Positions 10,001 through 21,787 of a stretch of DNA of 64,000 nucleotides are shown here, one piece after another. Position 1 is the first letter of the stretch. Every line of letters begins with the position of its first letter. The position numbers were made by a program, and so were the translations under genes. Where the stretch lies: contig JAQGDQ010000101.1 of the NCBI GenBank assembly GCA_030141605.1, positions 132,501-196,500 on the forward strand, given 5' to 3'. The stretch comes from Tubiluchus corallicola (lineage: Eukaryota; Priapulida; Priapulimorpha; Priapulimorphida; Tubiluchidae). The notes under the pieces were generated by a model. The model did not search any database. It was given only the letters and a program-made list of their open reading frames with translations, and was not told the DNA's origin.

Positions 10001-13000
10001 TTGAGCCTGACGAAACCCAGGTTTGAGAAACTGGCGTCCGAAAAACAGGCTCATCCGTCCCACTAACTGAGATTTTGTTGTTGTCATTCATTTCTTCTTG
10101 TTTTCGTTTGTTCGAGTAATAATTACTCGAACGAACCTGCTCACCCAGTAATGAGCAGGTTCAGTAATTGTAATTCTTGTTTTGGCAACAATACAACAAC
10201 AACACCTGGAAATTTATTTATGTCACGAGCAAACATAAATAATTTTGCTTGCTTGTGGCATATACGTGTGTTTGCTTTTTGAGTTGGAGAAGTAGTACTA
10301 GGTGGGGGGTAATGGACACGACCGGGTTTCCCGATTTGGGTAACGGTCCGAGAAAGTTTGGGAACCACTGACTTATAACCTATGTTTGGCACTGTCATGC
10401 AGTTATCTCCATGAGTGTAAAAATTTGCCCGCTCTCAGACAAATTTTCCTTAGGCCACATTTCCACTGCCTCCTCATAGACAAATACTTTTCTGTCTGCA
10501 CGTTTTTAGTCTGCAAAAGTTGTTTCCATTGGGACGTACTCATTCCGTACAAAATGGCATAAACATGCCAAAACTTTAGCTCAAAATTTTAGACATGAGT
10601 CTTTCTAGAAGAAAAAGTGTGGTGGTTGAAGAAAAAGGCAAGTAGGTGATACAGGATGTGATAACATCGTTTTTGGGTACACCCAATATTTGAATATTAT
10701 ATTCTCCCTATTTATCTTCTTTCTTCATTTCTGCTGCTGACTCAATGCCCTGACAGCACCAAAGTATTGGTCTACTTTAACTTAACTATTTTTCACTTGG
10801 TGGTGAAAGCAAACAGTGGCAGTTTCAATGAGATATAGTTCGAAGACTTTCAAAATATCTACTGTGCTTTTTCTCCATCCTAGTAGTCTACCACAGTATC
10901 TTTTGATTTTGCATGCCCACATGTTGCAATTTTTGCAGCGTGCTTTTAGTGGGCTTTAAAAGGACTAGTTGTGTTCACCTCAAATAAAAACTGGGTTTTA
11001 TTATAAAGCTAACAATGTTTTGAAGCTTGTAATTTTTTCCGCTGTTTTAGGGACAAGGTCGAAATGCTGTGGCAATAGCGTGTGTAAATATATATTGCAA
11101 ATTTAAAAAAAATTCATACACAACCAGAACCACAAAATCAGGCCTAAATTTACAGAAGTGCAGTGGTAATGGAAAGTGGCAGCCTTAAGGTTTACTGTTT
11201 CAGTATATAGTTAGTATAGATACAGTCCACAAATTCCTACTGCAAAAATTAAACTTGGTACTATTTAGTAAACATTTTACATTTTGCTGCACAAAGTTGA
11301 AATTGTGTTGTATTTAGCACCAGAACTAGGGTGTCATCCCGGATTTGTACAGCAAGTTCGTATGTTTGTTCATAGCAGAAATCGCTCTGTCTCGGCGTTG
11401 TTTTAAATTCAGTATTAAACTTGTTGGCTGGTGCCTACTTCCCATGTCTTTCAAACATGCACTTATCATTTTGTGCGACGAGGTCGATTTTGAGATCTTA
11501 AATTTTTCTCTGCATTATTTTACCTGACGTGTTGTGTGCATTGCTGTTATTTGTGGACGAAATCAATTGCATACAGGCTGAAATTTTTCTTTCTGTTGGA
11601 ACAGATGACAAAAAAATATTTGAGAGGCTTGGATTCATACAATAAGTTCTGCTTGATTATACAGTTCTATACTATGCTTTCTGGCTTTTGCACAACATTA
11701 CTACTGTACTATATCATCTAATGCCCATTTTGGTATGTGATCTTATACTAACTTATGTGAGATTGTATCTGTTGTTTTTTGCAGATGAAGGAGATTTTCT
11801 GGCTCTGGACCTTGGAGGATCCCGGTTTCGTATTCTTTTGGTTAGTCTTCACAGTCAAAAATGTGAAACCATCTTTCAGTGTGACGACCTTCCAGACCAC
11901 GTTCTTGTTGGTGACGGGCGCGATTTATTTGATTACATTGCATCCAGCATTTACAAGTTCATAGAAAAGCACAACCTGAAAAATAAGAAACTTCCACTTG
12001 GTAATTTGTTACTACTTTGTGCAGTGCTGACTGCATTTGTAAGAAAACTGTATTTGTTTATAAATGTTTAATAATCATGAAAAGTGTTTTTATTATTAAT
12101 TTTACAGTTTGCTTTCTACAGTTATTTGTCATATGCAAGCCATCTGGCACTTTTATACAATGCTTACTTTATATTTGTTGGTCAGCCTTAACTCTTGAGG
12201 TTCAGAATGAAGCACAATGTTAGTTGCCAAATCAGAATTGATAAATTTACTAACAAAAAATTATGTGAAACAACAATTTGCCTAACCAGACAGCTGATTT
12301 GCTGAACAATGTATATACTGAGAAACTGTGATCAAGTCGGGACTTTAACCCATGACCTTACGATTGTAAAGTTCTCTTACATTGTGCTCATAAGATTAAC
12401 AGCTCTGAATTCTCATGTTTATAGCATTCAGTTAACAGTGCAATGCTTCATTTTTCAACAGTCATGATTACAAGAACTTGGTTAACTAGTAACTACTGAA
12501 GATCAAAGCCCTCCAGTTTATAAATATATTATATATATACCTAATCTGCAAAGAAATTTTCTGCAAATATGCTGTTAGACTTATCTATTATATAGTTTTA
12601 ATAACTTGTTACTTTTCTTGTAAAAACTGTTTAATATAGGATTTACATTTTCATTCCCAATGGTCCAGAAGAGTTTACGGTGTGGTCTTCTTGTGACCTG
12701 GACAAAGAGTTTTAAGTGTACTGGATGTGTGAATGAAGATGCCGTAAAACATCTAGAAGATGCCATACAAAGACACGGGGTAAATGTGTGTGTGTGTGTG
12801 TGTGTGCGCGCGCTTTGTCGTACAAATCTGCACACTACAAGCGGCGATCCAATACTCATTGAGAGGGCCTACTTAAGGCCAACAATAAAAATTCTTCTGT
12901 TTCCATCTAGTTGCCCGGGTAATGTTTTTTCTATCGCGCACCCGGCCGGGAATTATAATTTTTTTTTGTACATTCATATACTTACTTGCTACAGTCATGT

Positions 13001-16000
13001 AAAAGCATATTTTTTCATTTAAAACGTAAAACACAATAATTATTATAACATCGTTCTTTTGGCGAGCACTTGTTTTGCCATCACTCGGCCAGGGTTGCCG
13101 TTTTGTATGATGCTCATTGTGTTGAAGGCTAAAAGTATCGAATTTTACCAAATCGGTGTAGCAATGGCCGCATAGTATTACCTCTTATATCTTAATTATC
13201 AGAACGTACACTTTCAGGATACAAAAAAGAGACTACTGTAACCGATAATTATATGATAATTTAGTAATGCGAAACTAAGAAACAAAATATGAAAAAATGT
13301 GCATTGAAAAAAATTAAAACATTAGTGCTAACCAGCGAAATAATCAAACTTAGATATCAACTGATCTGTTTGCTCACTTAACGCTAAAGTTGCCGAATTT
13401 AAGAAATAAATCTCAATATAAATTCAATAAGATTTAATGTTTATGTTGTATTGTGTGTAGCGAATTGAAATTGATATAATTGTAGGTGATAGTAATTAAG
13501 TTACCGTAAAATATAACTAAAGTGTGTTAATTTAATATAGTTATTACACAAACATAAAAATAAATCTTTTTGATCTTTATCTGTATTTGTGTTTTTGCAA
13601 AAACATATAGCAGTTTTTTTTAGTTTACATAGTTATTAATTTATTTTTAGAAAATGAATGTAGAAATAGTTGCTATTCTTAATGACACAACAGGGACACT
13701 AATGGCTGGAGCATTCTTAGACGAAAAATGCAAAGTTGGTGTAATATTGGGTAAGTGTACCCTATTTTTGACGGGTAATGAGTGAACTGGAAATCACCGC
13801 ACACATAATTTAAATTCAGTCATTATTATGTAAGCAATTAAAAGCTAATGCGATGAGTTTTCTTAATTCTTTAACACTACCCAATGAGTTTACAATTAAT
13901 TTTAGTATTTGTCTTGTTTGCTTGTCACAATGTTGACGTTTGTATCTTTTACACTGTATTTTTATTTAGATGGGTTGTTCGTGATCATGACATAGGGTAC
14001 GTGGAAACATTGCAGATCTTTGCTTAAGTGGGTGCTGGCAGTCACTTTTGTGAACAACTTTGTTACTCATATGGTGTCATTTAAGATTTTTTCCTCATCA
14101 CCAGTCAGTTTCTAAAGTTGTTTATCATTTCCTCAAACATTTTTTCACTTTCATCTTTAATGACTTTTTGTGTTAATAACAACACAGCAACAATGTTGTA
14201 TTGTTATAAGATGCATTATATATATATATAAGATGAATCAACCAGTGTTATTGTTGATAAAATTGCATTATGTAACTGAATAAAGTTCACGTGTAGGTAC
14301 TGGATTTAACTCCTGCTATGTGGAAAGACTTGAAAACGTTAAATACTGGGATGGAGATGTGGATGACCCCAAGCAAGTATGCTTTTGTAAACTTTATTTT
14401 AACAGACTGCAAAAGACAATGTATGCAATAATTTAAAATAATCTGGAAATAGTTATATATATATATATATATATATACTTAGCATTTGCAGTTAAACAAC
14501 ACTACTAGGTTAAATAATGGATAAGTGACTGCTAGGCAAATTGCTTTTGGGTAGCTTCTTCTGCCAACTGCTTCACTGCTTCAGGCAGCTCTAAGTATTA
14601 GATATAAGGCAGTATTGCTGGCAGTTATAACTGTGTTTCAGACCTGCTATAAGTAGGCTGTGCTGTTAAGTACTGGATGCCCCCATATGCCGACCTGAAT
14701 AAAAAAAGGAGATTTCTAGTTACACCAGTATGGCAAAAATCTTATGGCAAACTGCACTTACTGAAACAGCCTATTTCCCGTATTTTAGACACGATTTACA
14801 ATTTTTGCAAACATATTGATGGTTTACCTTGAGCACGTTAACTGTTGTTAAAACAGTGAACATTTTAAATTTGGTTAAATGATGTTTCGAAGTCTTATAG
14901 TCACTTGTTGCATTTAATTCCAATAATACTATCTTTCATTTTATTTTATATTTTACTGTATTTTATTTTATTTCACTTTCATTTGATTAGCTTCTACAAA
15001 ATTCATTGATTTGCTACGTGTTATGAATGGAAAGGTTTCTAAATTTAGTAGAGAAAGATGATTAAGACAAGAGGGTTTACTACTGAAAACTCGACCATTG
15101 TTTTTTTAACTTTGTATACTCCATGTCCTCCCTAGTAAAATAAAGCTGATGTTGTATTTGCATGTCATAAACGTACATTATGGTTTTGAAAGACACTAAA
15201 TAATAGATGTGAAAATAATTATTAAATGTTTATTTTAAGGTGTTAATTGATACTGAGATGGGGGCATTTGGAGACAATGGCGTGCTAGATTTTTTTAAAA
15301 CGTCATATGATTTTGAGGTAGACCGCCACTCGAATCATGTACACTCTTTTACGTAAGTAAGATTTCTGTCTGAAGCTTATTGCTGATAGATTTTCTTCAC
15401 TGCCAGCATTTCCAAATATGATGGCTTGTCTAAGTTCTAACGTTGAAAGTAAGCATGAGTTCGTAACGTAGGTCTACAATGTGCAAATTTTATTTGCTTG
15501 ATTATAAGTAAGTAAGCAATTTATTGTCATTATAGCATAATACATACAATGAAATTTGAAATCTTTAACAATTTCTACAGCTCTGTTATTTATAAGCAAG
15601 GGTGCTTTTCCATCAGTCTCTTTTTTAAAATCTGCGATAATTTCTTTTGTTTTTGAAACATTCAGTTCTAAATTATTCTGTTCGCAAGAGCGCATAAAAC
15701 CAAGTCGCCATATACAGGCGCCATTTTGTCTAATACAAAAAATGGTGTGAATTCCATCTAGTATCCATCAGTAGTCAACCATTTTGCAGATTATCATTGT
15801 TACACGTAGCACTATTTTCATGACAGCCAAGAAAATTTGTTCACATAGAAAAGACACCAATTTTTTTGTGTTTATTAGAACTTTATTTATGATTTATTAT
15901 GTCATAACATTAGCATCCAAGAATCAATTAGTTGTAAGTGACTGAATGCAAAATTTGTGTGTGCAATATTATTGTATGTTTTACTATGTACTTTTTTTAA

Positions 16001-19000
16001 TTATTTGTGCAGCCTGTAGTTAACATGGAGGGCTTACTGCACAGTGCTGTGCCATGTCTTATGCACTTTCAGAACGTTTAAAATATGTTTTGGTTAAGAT
16101 CGATTACTAGTTTAAAGTGTGTTAATGTTAAACTGGTATCAAAGAAGCCATGCTAAACTAGAATGTGCTCTTAACCAGTTGAGAACAGATAAACATTTTG
16201 TCTTCTTTTTTAGCTGCCAGTTCAAATTTAAATTGCACGTCTTAATTTAAATTTTTAATATGATTTTAATAAGGCCACACACATTTTCTTCTGTTTTTAA
16301 CTTTTTCGTTAATGAAATAGTTTGCGTGTTTACATGCCTTCTGACTTTAGTCTACTGTGTAGTTATTTTAAGTGCTAATTTTAAACATACCTTTATTCTT
16401 TGCAGATTTGAGAAACTGTTTGCTGGTCATTACCTAGGTGAGATTCTTCGTCTTGTCATGGTCAGACTTATTCAACATGGCCTATTGTTCGGGGGCAGTA
16501 AATCTAAAATTATCCAAGAGCGGTGGAGATTACCAACAAGTGCTATTACAGATGTAGAGCTGTATGTTCTATTTATGTATTTATATGAATTTTTTAGTTC
16601 GTCGGAATGACAGCCAGAATGCAGCATTCAAATGCAGGAGCTATTGTTATTTTGCAGTCAATTTGAGTAGTTTGATGAAATTTCAGCTAAACCTCTAATA
16701 ATTGCATTAAACAGTCAATGAAACACTATAAACCCCATTTATACCATTTTTGTTTTATTCTAAAGAGGTAGTTCAGTATCTCAAGTCTAATTATTTGCAA
16801 CTGCTACTGCTACTGGTTTTACCATCTACTAAAAAATAAAATCAATGTGTTTTTCTCTTGGTTGCCTCCAAAGTGCCCAACCAAAATTAGAAAACACGAA
16901 AACATGCTCCTAAAGATAGATTTGTTAAAGTTGTTGAACATCTTTATTTATCTTAGTTATCCAAGTTGTTTTAGGTTTGCCAGGTGGTTTTTTGCATGAT
17001 TTTAAGGCTTCCTTTAAGGCAATTTGTACCATGGTGCTTCATTTGGTAATCTTAGAAGATGTCCTAGCCATCTTAATCTTCGGATCTTGACTTTTGAACT
17101 CCAATAAATTTCTTTTGTTCTGATGTATAAATCTTCACTTTAATTATGTATGGCCATCTTGCCTTTAAAACTTTCCTAAGAAGGCTTCTATGAAATGTGT
17201 CAATCTGCATTTCTTGAGTAATCGTTAAACCCCAAGTTGTTCATAAATATGCTGGTAACGTAAGCATTAAATAATCAAAGTCTTACGTTACGACGTAATG
17301 TCTTGCTAGTTAATACATTCTCGTATTGAAGAAAAGCAAGCTTTGCTTGTTAACTTTTACTTTTAATATCATCTTCGGTGCTCAGAAAAGTGCCCATGTA
17401 CTTGCACTTTTTCCAAGACCGATTACCATCTCTTGCAATAATGTATTCTTCTGTTTTTGACTGGTTTACTTAAAGATTTCTTTTCTCTAGTTTTTTGGAA
17501 AAATCCCTTTTTATTGTGCTTGTTTGAAAATTTGATGCACTAATCCACATGTATCTTACATTATTTAAATTCCACATTTATTTATATTCTATTATATAGA
17601 GACATGCAAAATGGGTCACTTGAACGAACTAAAGCTGTTCTGAAAGATATGGAGCTCCTTGAGTATGCAACAGACAATGATTACAAAATCATAAGATATA
17701 TATGTGCACTATTATCTGTACGTGGCGGCTATCTTGTTGGATCAAGTATGTAAACTTTCTTATAGTTATACTGAATAAGCCTTTTCACAGTTGCATTGTG
17801 CGCACGTGCCCTCGCTGCCTGTTAAAGGTTAGGTGAACCACAGCAATGCGTCTTAACTACAACTGTCACATGACATATATGTAAACCAAAGCTGTCTCCT
17901 GCATCAGTTCAGTAACTTGAGTTGTTTTACGTGGACCTCATTTAATTTTGCATTAGTCTGCGAGTAGAGTGATTTATTAGCAGGATCTAGCTTTGGAACA
18001 AGGTAAATGAATTAGGTAAGGTTCTAGTTAGCTGTTAAAACTGTTATTATTACAATAGCTTGGGCTGTGATGCATTGTCAAGTGTACATAAATGTGTTGT
18101 CTGGTTTACTTAACCTCTGACCTTTTCACGATAATCATCAGTTGTTGGGACTGTGAAAAGGCTTTTTGAAATATGTTACGTCTGTCTGTCTTGTTAGCCA
18201 ATAGCCAACAGTGCCCGCTTCACACCGAACAACAATACTATTTTAATGACTATTTCTGATTGCTGTTTGTTTGTTTATGCAGAATCGCTGGCCACAATCA
18301 CAGTAACTGGGGGAGAAAAATAGAAACTTTTGAGATGTCTAAAGTCATGGCTGTATAAGCTGTGGATCTCTATTAGAATGTTTGAAATGTTGTGCTTTTT
18401 CACTGCTTTATTGTGGAATCTTTTAACAATGGTTGGCATTGGTGTTCGTACTGCTGCCGCTACTGCCTTTTTGTTATCCTTGTCATTATTGGTAGTGGTG
18501 AGAAAAAATAACAAGGTGATGACAATACTGATGATGATGATGATAATGATAACAACAGCATTGATGTATTACACAGTTTTCATTTGGAAAAATTACTTTC
18601 AATTGTGTTAGAAACGTTTTTTGGAAACTGTTCAAAAACGCTCATAGAAAATAATTTTTCCTGATAAAAACTATGTAAGTGCTCTAATTTTGGCTAACCA
18701 CCATCTGAAATGTATTTTACCTAGATGCAGAACAGAGAGATTCAAGAACAGTTTTATCTGATATATGGTTTATTTGATTTCAAAACACAAGTTTAGACTC
18801 ATTTTAATTTATGTCGATCATGTATGTTGTAACAGTGTGATAGTACTTCTCGTTGTATATTCTATCTCGCTTATTTTTTTAAAAAATTTATATTTTGTAA
18901 TTTTATGCGGTGCTGTTGTGATGATTCACTGGTATAAAACTATTACATCACAATTTAATTCAGGCGGTTTATAGTCATTCCCTCAAATGTAAAGCTACGT

Positions 19001-21213
19001 TCATATGTTCACCATACGTGTGGCAAACCAAACATAAAAACATTATGCAGACAGAGCTCAAAATTTATACTAATTTGTCAGGATAATCACTTTTGCTAAT
19101 TTCATCGCCAAACATTTATGTTCAGTGTTGGGGTAATTTGCCCATAGGACTCGATTGTTTTACTGGAAAATTATCATCTAGTAGTTAACTGTAAGATGTT
19201 TTTACGAAATTAGAAGCAAAACTATTGAACTTATGAATGCAGTGTGAATCATTCGGTATATTATCAAACAAGAAAACAAAGAACAATTATACGTACAATG
19301 GTTCCCGTTGGCCAGCTCGTCTAGGATGCAACAAAAAGTGTGCACAGTTGTAATTCCACAATCCACTCCAGAAGTAACGGGAATGCTCCACCACATAGCC
19401 GATCCACAGGTCTTTATACGGCACAAGTAGTTATATGAGGAATAGTAGTTGTGCCTCTGCACCTCTGCTACTGCTGAATAGCGTATCCGGGATGCTGCAG
19501 ATTCCACCACTATGTGAATGCTGCACAAATACTCTGAAAGCTTCAGAATCCCTCGCAGGATGGGTTGTCCAATATTTCCTCTAAGTGGAGAAGTAAGGCA
19601 AAACAATCACTTCACTCGCGAATCTAGCTGCTGCTATGAAAGGTTTCACTACAACATTGTGCATTTAACTATTGTCTCTTATGACACATCAACAGAATTT
19701 TGCCATTAACGTCAAAAATAGAATGTATCGACAAAATGTCAAACTGAAGAAAGGTACCAAGTATGTTGACTAGATAAAGACGTCCTATATAGAAATCTAT
19801 TCAACAGAAAAATTCGGTACCTGAATGAAGTCGGCAAAAACTTAGCCTAGTTAGAATGACTTTGTATGCAGTGCATCGTATGTCATTCAAAATCTAACGG
19901 CGGTGAATGAACTTGTATATCAGCCTGTTAACTAGCAGTCATGTATCGCATGTAATTCTACCTTTTGGTTGTAGTGATGATAAATAAACTTATTATATTT
20001 GTCGTTCAAAATTGTTAGGTATTATATTCATTGTTAACTGCAAACATTTTCTTTAGCGATATTAATTTACAAGGCTGTAACTTTATTTATATGAAGGCAA
20101 CTGAATACTGCTTTTCTGTTACATTAGCAATGGCCGTCTTTCTAAACCGGATCAAGGAGCCAGACGTAACAATAGCTGTGGATGGCTCATTATACCAACA
20201 TCATCCGCGACTGCATGATCTCATGATGAAGAAAATTGCTCAATTTGCACCAAATTACAAGGTAAATGTACAGAAGCTTTTTAATTAGTTATTCTCTTTG
20301 TAATTACTGCATTTTGGCGAGAGTGGATGTGGTTCCTATACAACTGTTGTCTACGTGCACTTTTAGAAATGCAATAAACTATGTATATCTCTAACTGGTA
20401 TAGCTCGAATTCTTGCGTATCTGGAACAAATCTCATGGAATGGATTTTTCCTTTAACAAACATTGTGTAATTCGAATTACCTCGTAACTCGAACAGAATT
20501 CTTAAAAATCTCACTGAAATTTTTTCACCTCTCTTGAACAGCCTCCCAAGCAAGAAATCTGCGTGAAAGTGTGCATCACATTACGATTTTAACTGCTAGC
20601 TTCAGCAAATATGCTAAGATTTCTTGTATTACCTTAGCAGAACATTGAATTCATCATGGCTTAACGAACATGGTTTAATAACTAGTTCACATTATTATTG
20701 CCAAATTCTATTAACCATGCCACTCAAACTACTGCAGAGGTGGACCAATCATTATATTTTTGATTCATAAAAACATTTTGTTTCAGATTTGATTAAAGGC
20801 TTAGTTTGTCATTTTCACAGGCTGTAGTGTTACTACTGCATTGTCTGACAGCGGTGACTCAAACTTGTTTTCTAACGAACATTGTCTAAATCGTACTTTC
20901 GCATAACTCGTACACATTTTCCAGTCCCGAGGTGTTTTTAGTTATGTATAGTTTACTGTATGTGTGTAGGTTAAAGTGATAAAATTAAGATATTTTAATT
21001 CAATACAATATAACCAAGTGCAGCAAAGAAATTATGAGCTTAAAAACCTATTACAAAATGACGATGTTAATAACTTATTTGCTATAATTATTTAAGTTTT
21101 TTTTGCAGTGTAACATGATTCTAGCAGAAGACGGAAGTGGTAAAGGTGCTGGCTTGGTGGCGGCCGTAGCCGTTCGATTAGACAGAGAAAAAACTGTGAA
21201 AACCAGATTATAA
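7097..21213 (+). CDS. Hexokinase, single catalytic unit, divergent active site
   Basis: Eleven exons join in phase into 471 codons including stop: 7097-7150, 9129-9297, 11785-12000, 12640-12779, 13651-13750, 14297-14376, 15240-15352, 16406-16561, 17600-17745, 20128-20261 and 21109-21213. The ATG has A at -3. The cytosolic enzyme phosphorylates hexoses with ATP. Length fits invertebrate ~50-kDa hexokinases. Motifs in order are [41 protein letters not shown] (catalytic Asp), [44 protein letters not shown] and [11 protein letters not shown]. Oddities: the usual GGTNFR reads GGSRFR, and the usual NTEWGAFG reads DTEMGAFG, replacing a sugar-contacting Asn with Asp and a Trp with Met. All splice sites are GT-AG. 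Fold, catalytic Asp and nucleotide motifs are kept, so a working kinase with altered sugar handling, or a decaying paralogue, are both possible. Confidence 0.93.
9605..10066 (+). pseudogene. hAT transposase C-terminal fragment
   Basis: The frame contains the hAT C-terminal dimerisation motif, with [20 protein letters not shown] followed by [11 protein letters not shown] and ALSLTKPRF. This resembles transposases related to vertebrate ZBED5/SCAND3-type proteins. An in-frame TAA at 9677-9679 interrupts it, there is no ATG near the start, and the BED finger and DDE core are absent. The fragment cannot encode a transposase and is probably a relic kept inside a non-autonomous element. Confidence 0.85.
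10110..10162. repeat. Two adjacent perfect hairpins inside the hAT element
   Basis: GTTCGAGTAAT and its complement form a near-perfect palindrome at 10110-10132. It is followed at once by GAACCTGCTCA (10133-10143), an 8-nt loop and TGAGCAGGTTC (10152-10162). They lie between the transposase stop and the 3' terminal repeat. Confidence 0.8.
12338..12390 (-). repeat. tRNA-like SINE head or tRNA relic
   Basis: On the - strand the segment reads like a tRNA: an A-box-like TGAGCACAATGTAAGAGAAC, a potential anticodon stem CTTTA/TAAGG, and a B-box-like GGTTAAAGTCC. The six-base loop and B-box changes rule out a clean functional tRNA. A tRNA-derived SINE remnant in hexokinase intron 3 is the simplest reading. 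Confidence 0.4.
12785..12813. repeat. (TG)n/(CG)n microsatellite
   Basis: Eleven TG units run into CGCGCG a few bases after the exon 4 donor of hexokinase. It is close enough to the splice site to be polymorphic in an interesting place. Confidence 0.9.
15480..15700 (-). pseudogene. Truncated LINE reverse-transcriptase fragment with (TTAC)n tail
   Basis: On the - strand the frame encodes [17 protein letters not shown], then ADF and [16 protein letters not shown], a thumb-region signature of non-LTR retrotransposon reverse transcriptases. It then jumps directly to a 3' tail with ATGACAATAAATTGCTTACT and repeated CTTA. The central and 5' parts are missing. It lies in hexokinase intron 7, opposite to the gene. 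The same tail recurs near 33010. Confidence 0.72.
16930..17470 (-). pseudogene. Decayed LINE reverse-transcriptase C-terminal fragment
   Basis: Read on the - strand, broken frames give [18 protein letters not shown] and then [19 protein letters not shown], the pattern of the C-terminal region of endonuclease-type LINE ORF2 proteins (consensus near RRLKWLGHVLRM). Several stops and frame changes interrupt it. It fills much of hexokinase intron 8. The ends were not located. Confidence 0.6.
17777..18164 (+). mobile_element. MITE-like element, copy 1 of a three-copy family
   Basis: Terminal inverted repeats AAGCCTTTTCACAGT and its complement ACTGTGAAAAGGCTT bound 388 bp. Interior sequence near the right end (ttAACCTCTGACCTTTTCACG) recurs inverted at 55664 and in direct orientation near 53020. 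No protein is encoded and no clear target duplication was found. It sits in hexokinase intron 9. Confidence 0.65.
18165..20127. other. Remainder of hexokinase intron 9, unassigned
   Basis: No exon fits the reading phase here. A less AT-rich block at about 19290-19640 has a 134-codon frame on the - strand that I could not assign to any family. It may be a repeat fragment. Confidence 0.4.
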
Positions 21214-21781
21214 CGAAATACTGATGACCTTCAAAAGGAAATCCTACTCTGAATATGACTTTACTATTTTTAAAAGCCACCTCTATTGCTTGGAAAATGC
21301 ATGTCGGGTTAGAGAACTGACAAAGAAACTGCTAATAATTTATATTAAACTATCATGACAATTGCTGGTTGTAATTTATACTCGTGCTGTTTCTTATTTT
21401 GACATGGTTTTGTAGATAATTTGGCTGTAAGTGCCATTAATACTGTTCATAGCTGAAATTTCAAGGAATTTAGTGGTGCTGCAGAATGTTACAAGTTTAT
21501 TAGTTTAAACAGTGGTTGCCAAAAGAAGGCTCTCCGACCTCGTTGGTGTCTTTGGTCGATCCATAATAGTATGACATTGAACAAATGTAATGAGATGTTT
21601 TGATGGTAAACATTTCACTTTCTATGAAGCCATATTGTTTGTTAGTAAATAGTGGAGATGTAATGTAATTGTAACACTGTCATTACAGTAATGCCAGCTA
21701 AAAATAGAAAGTGTATAAGAATCGAATGTAGACTGATTTTGCCAATCGAATCCAGTCGGATCAAATCTGCCTATTTTTCCA

Positions 21782-21787
21782 AATAAA
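21782..21787 (+). promoter_or_regulatory. Candidate hexokinase polyadenylation signal
   Basis: AATAAA about 570 bp after the stop codon, followed by a T/G-rich stretch (ttgctttgttttgtcttctg) that could serve as the downstream element. Confidence 0.5.

Larger units (their letters stand above)
9402..10370 (+). mobile_element. hAT-family DNA transposon, internally deleted (969 bp)
   Basis: Inverted ends CAGTGGTTCCCA (start) and TGGGAACCACTG (end) are flanked by a perfect 8-bp target duplication ACTTATAA at 9394-9401 and 10371-10378. The 8-bp duplication and the encoded hAT dimerisation domain agree. It sits in hexokinase intron 2 in sense orientation. Confidence 0.93.

Noticed and set aside
19202-19606. 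134-codon frame on the - strand in hexokinase intron 9
   Set aside because: No recognised domain, no convincing start or splice context; its less AT-rich composition suggests a repeat fragment rather than a gene.
20091-20127. Extending hexokinase exon 10 upstream to 20091
   Set aside because: Reading phase and family alignment require the acceptor at 20127; the upstream codons do not match hexokinase.
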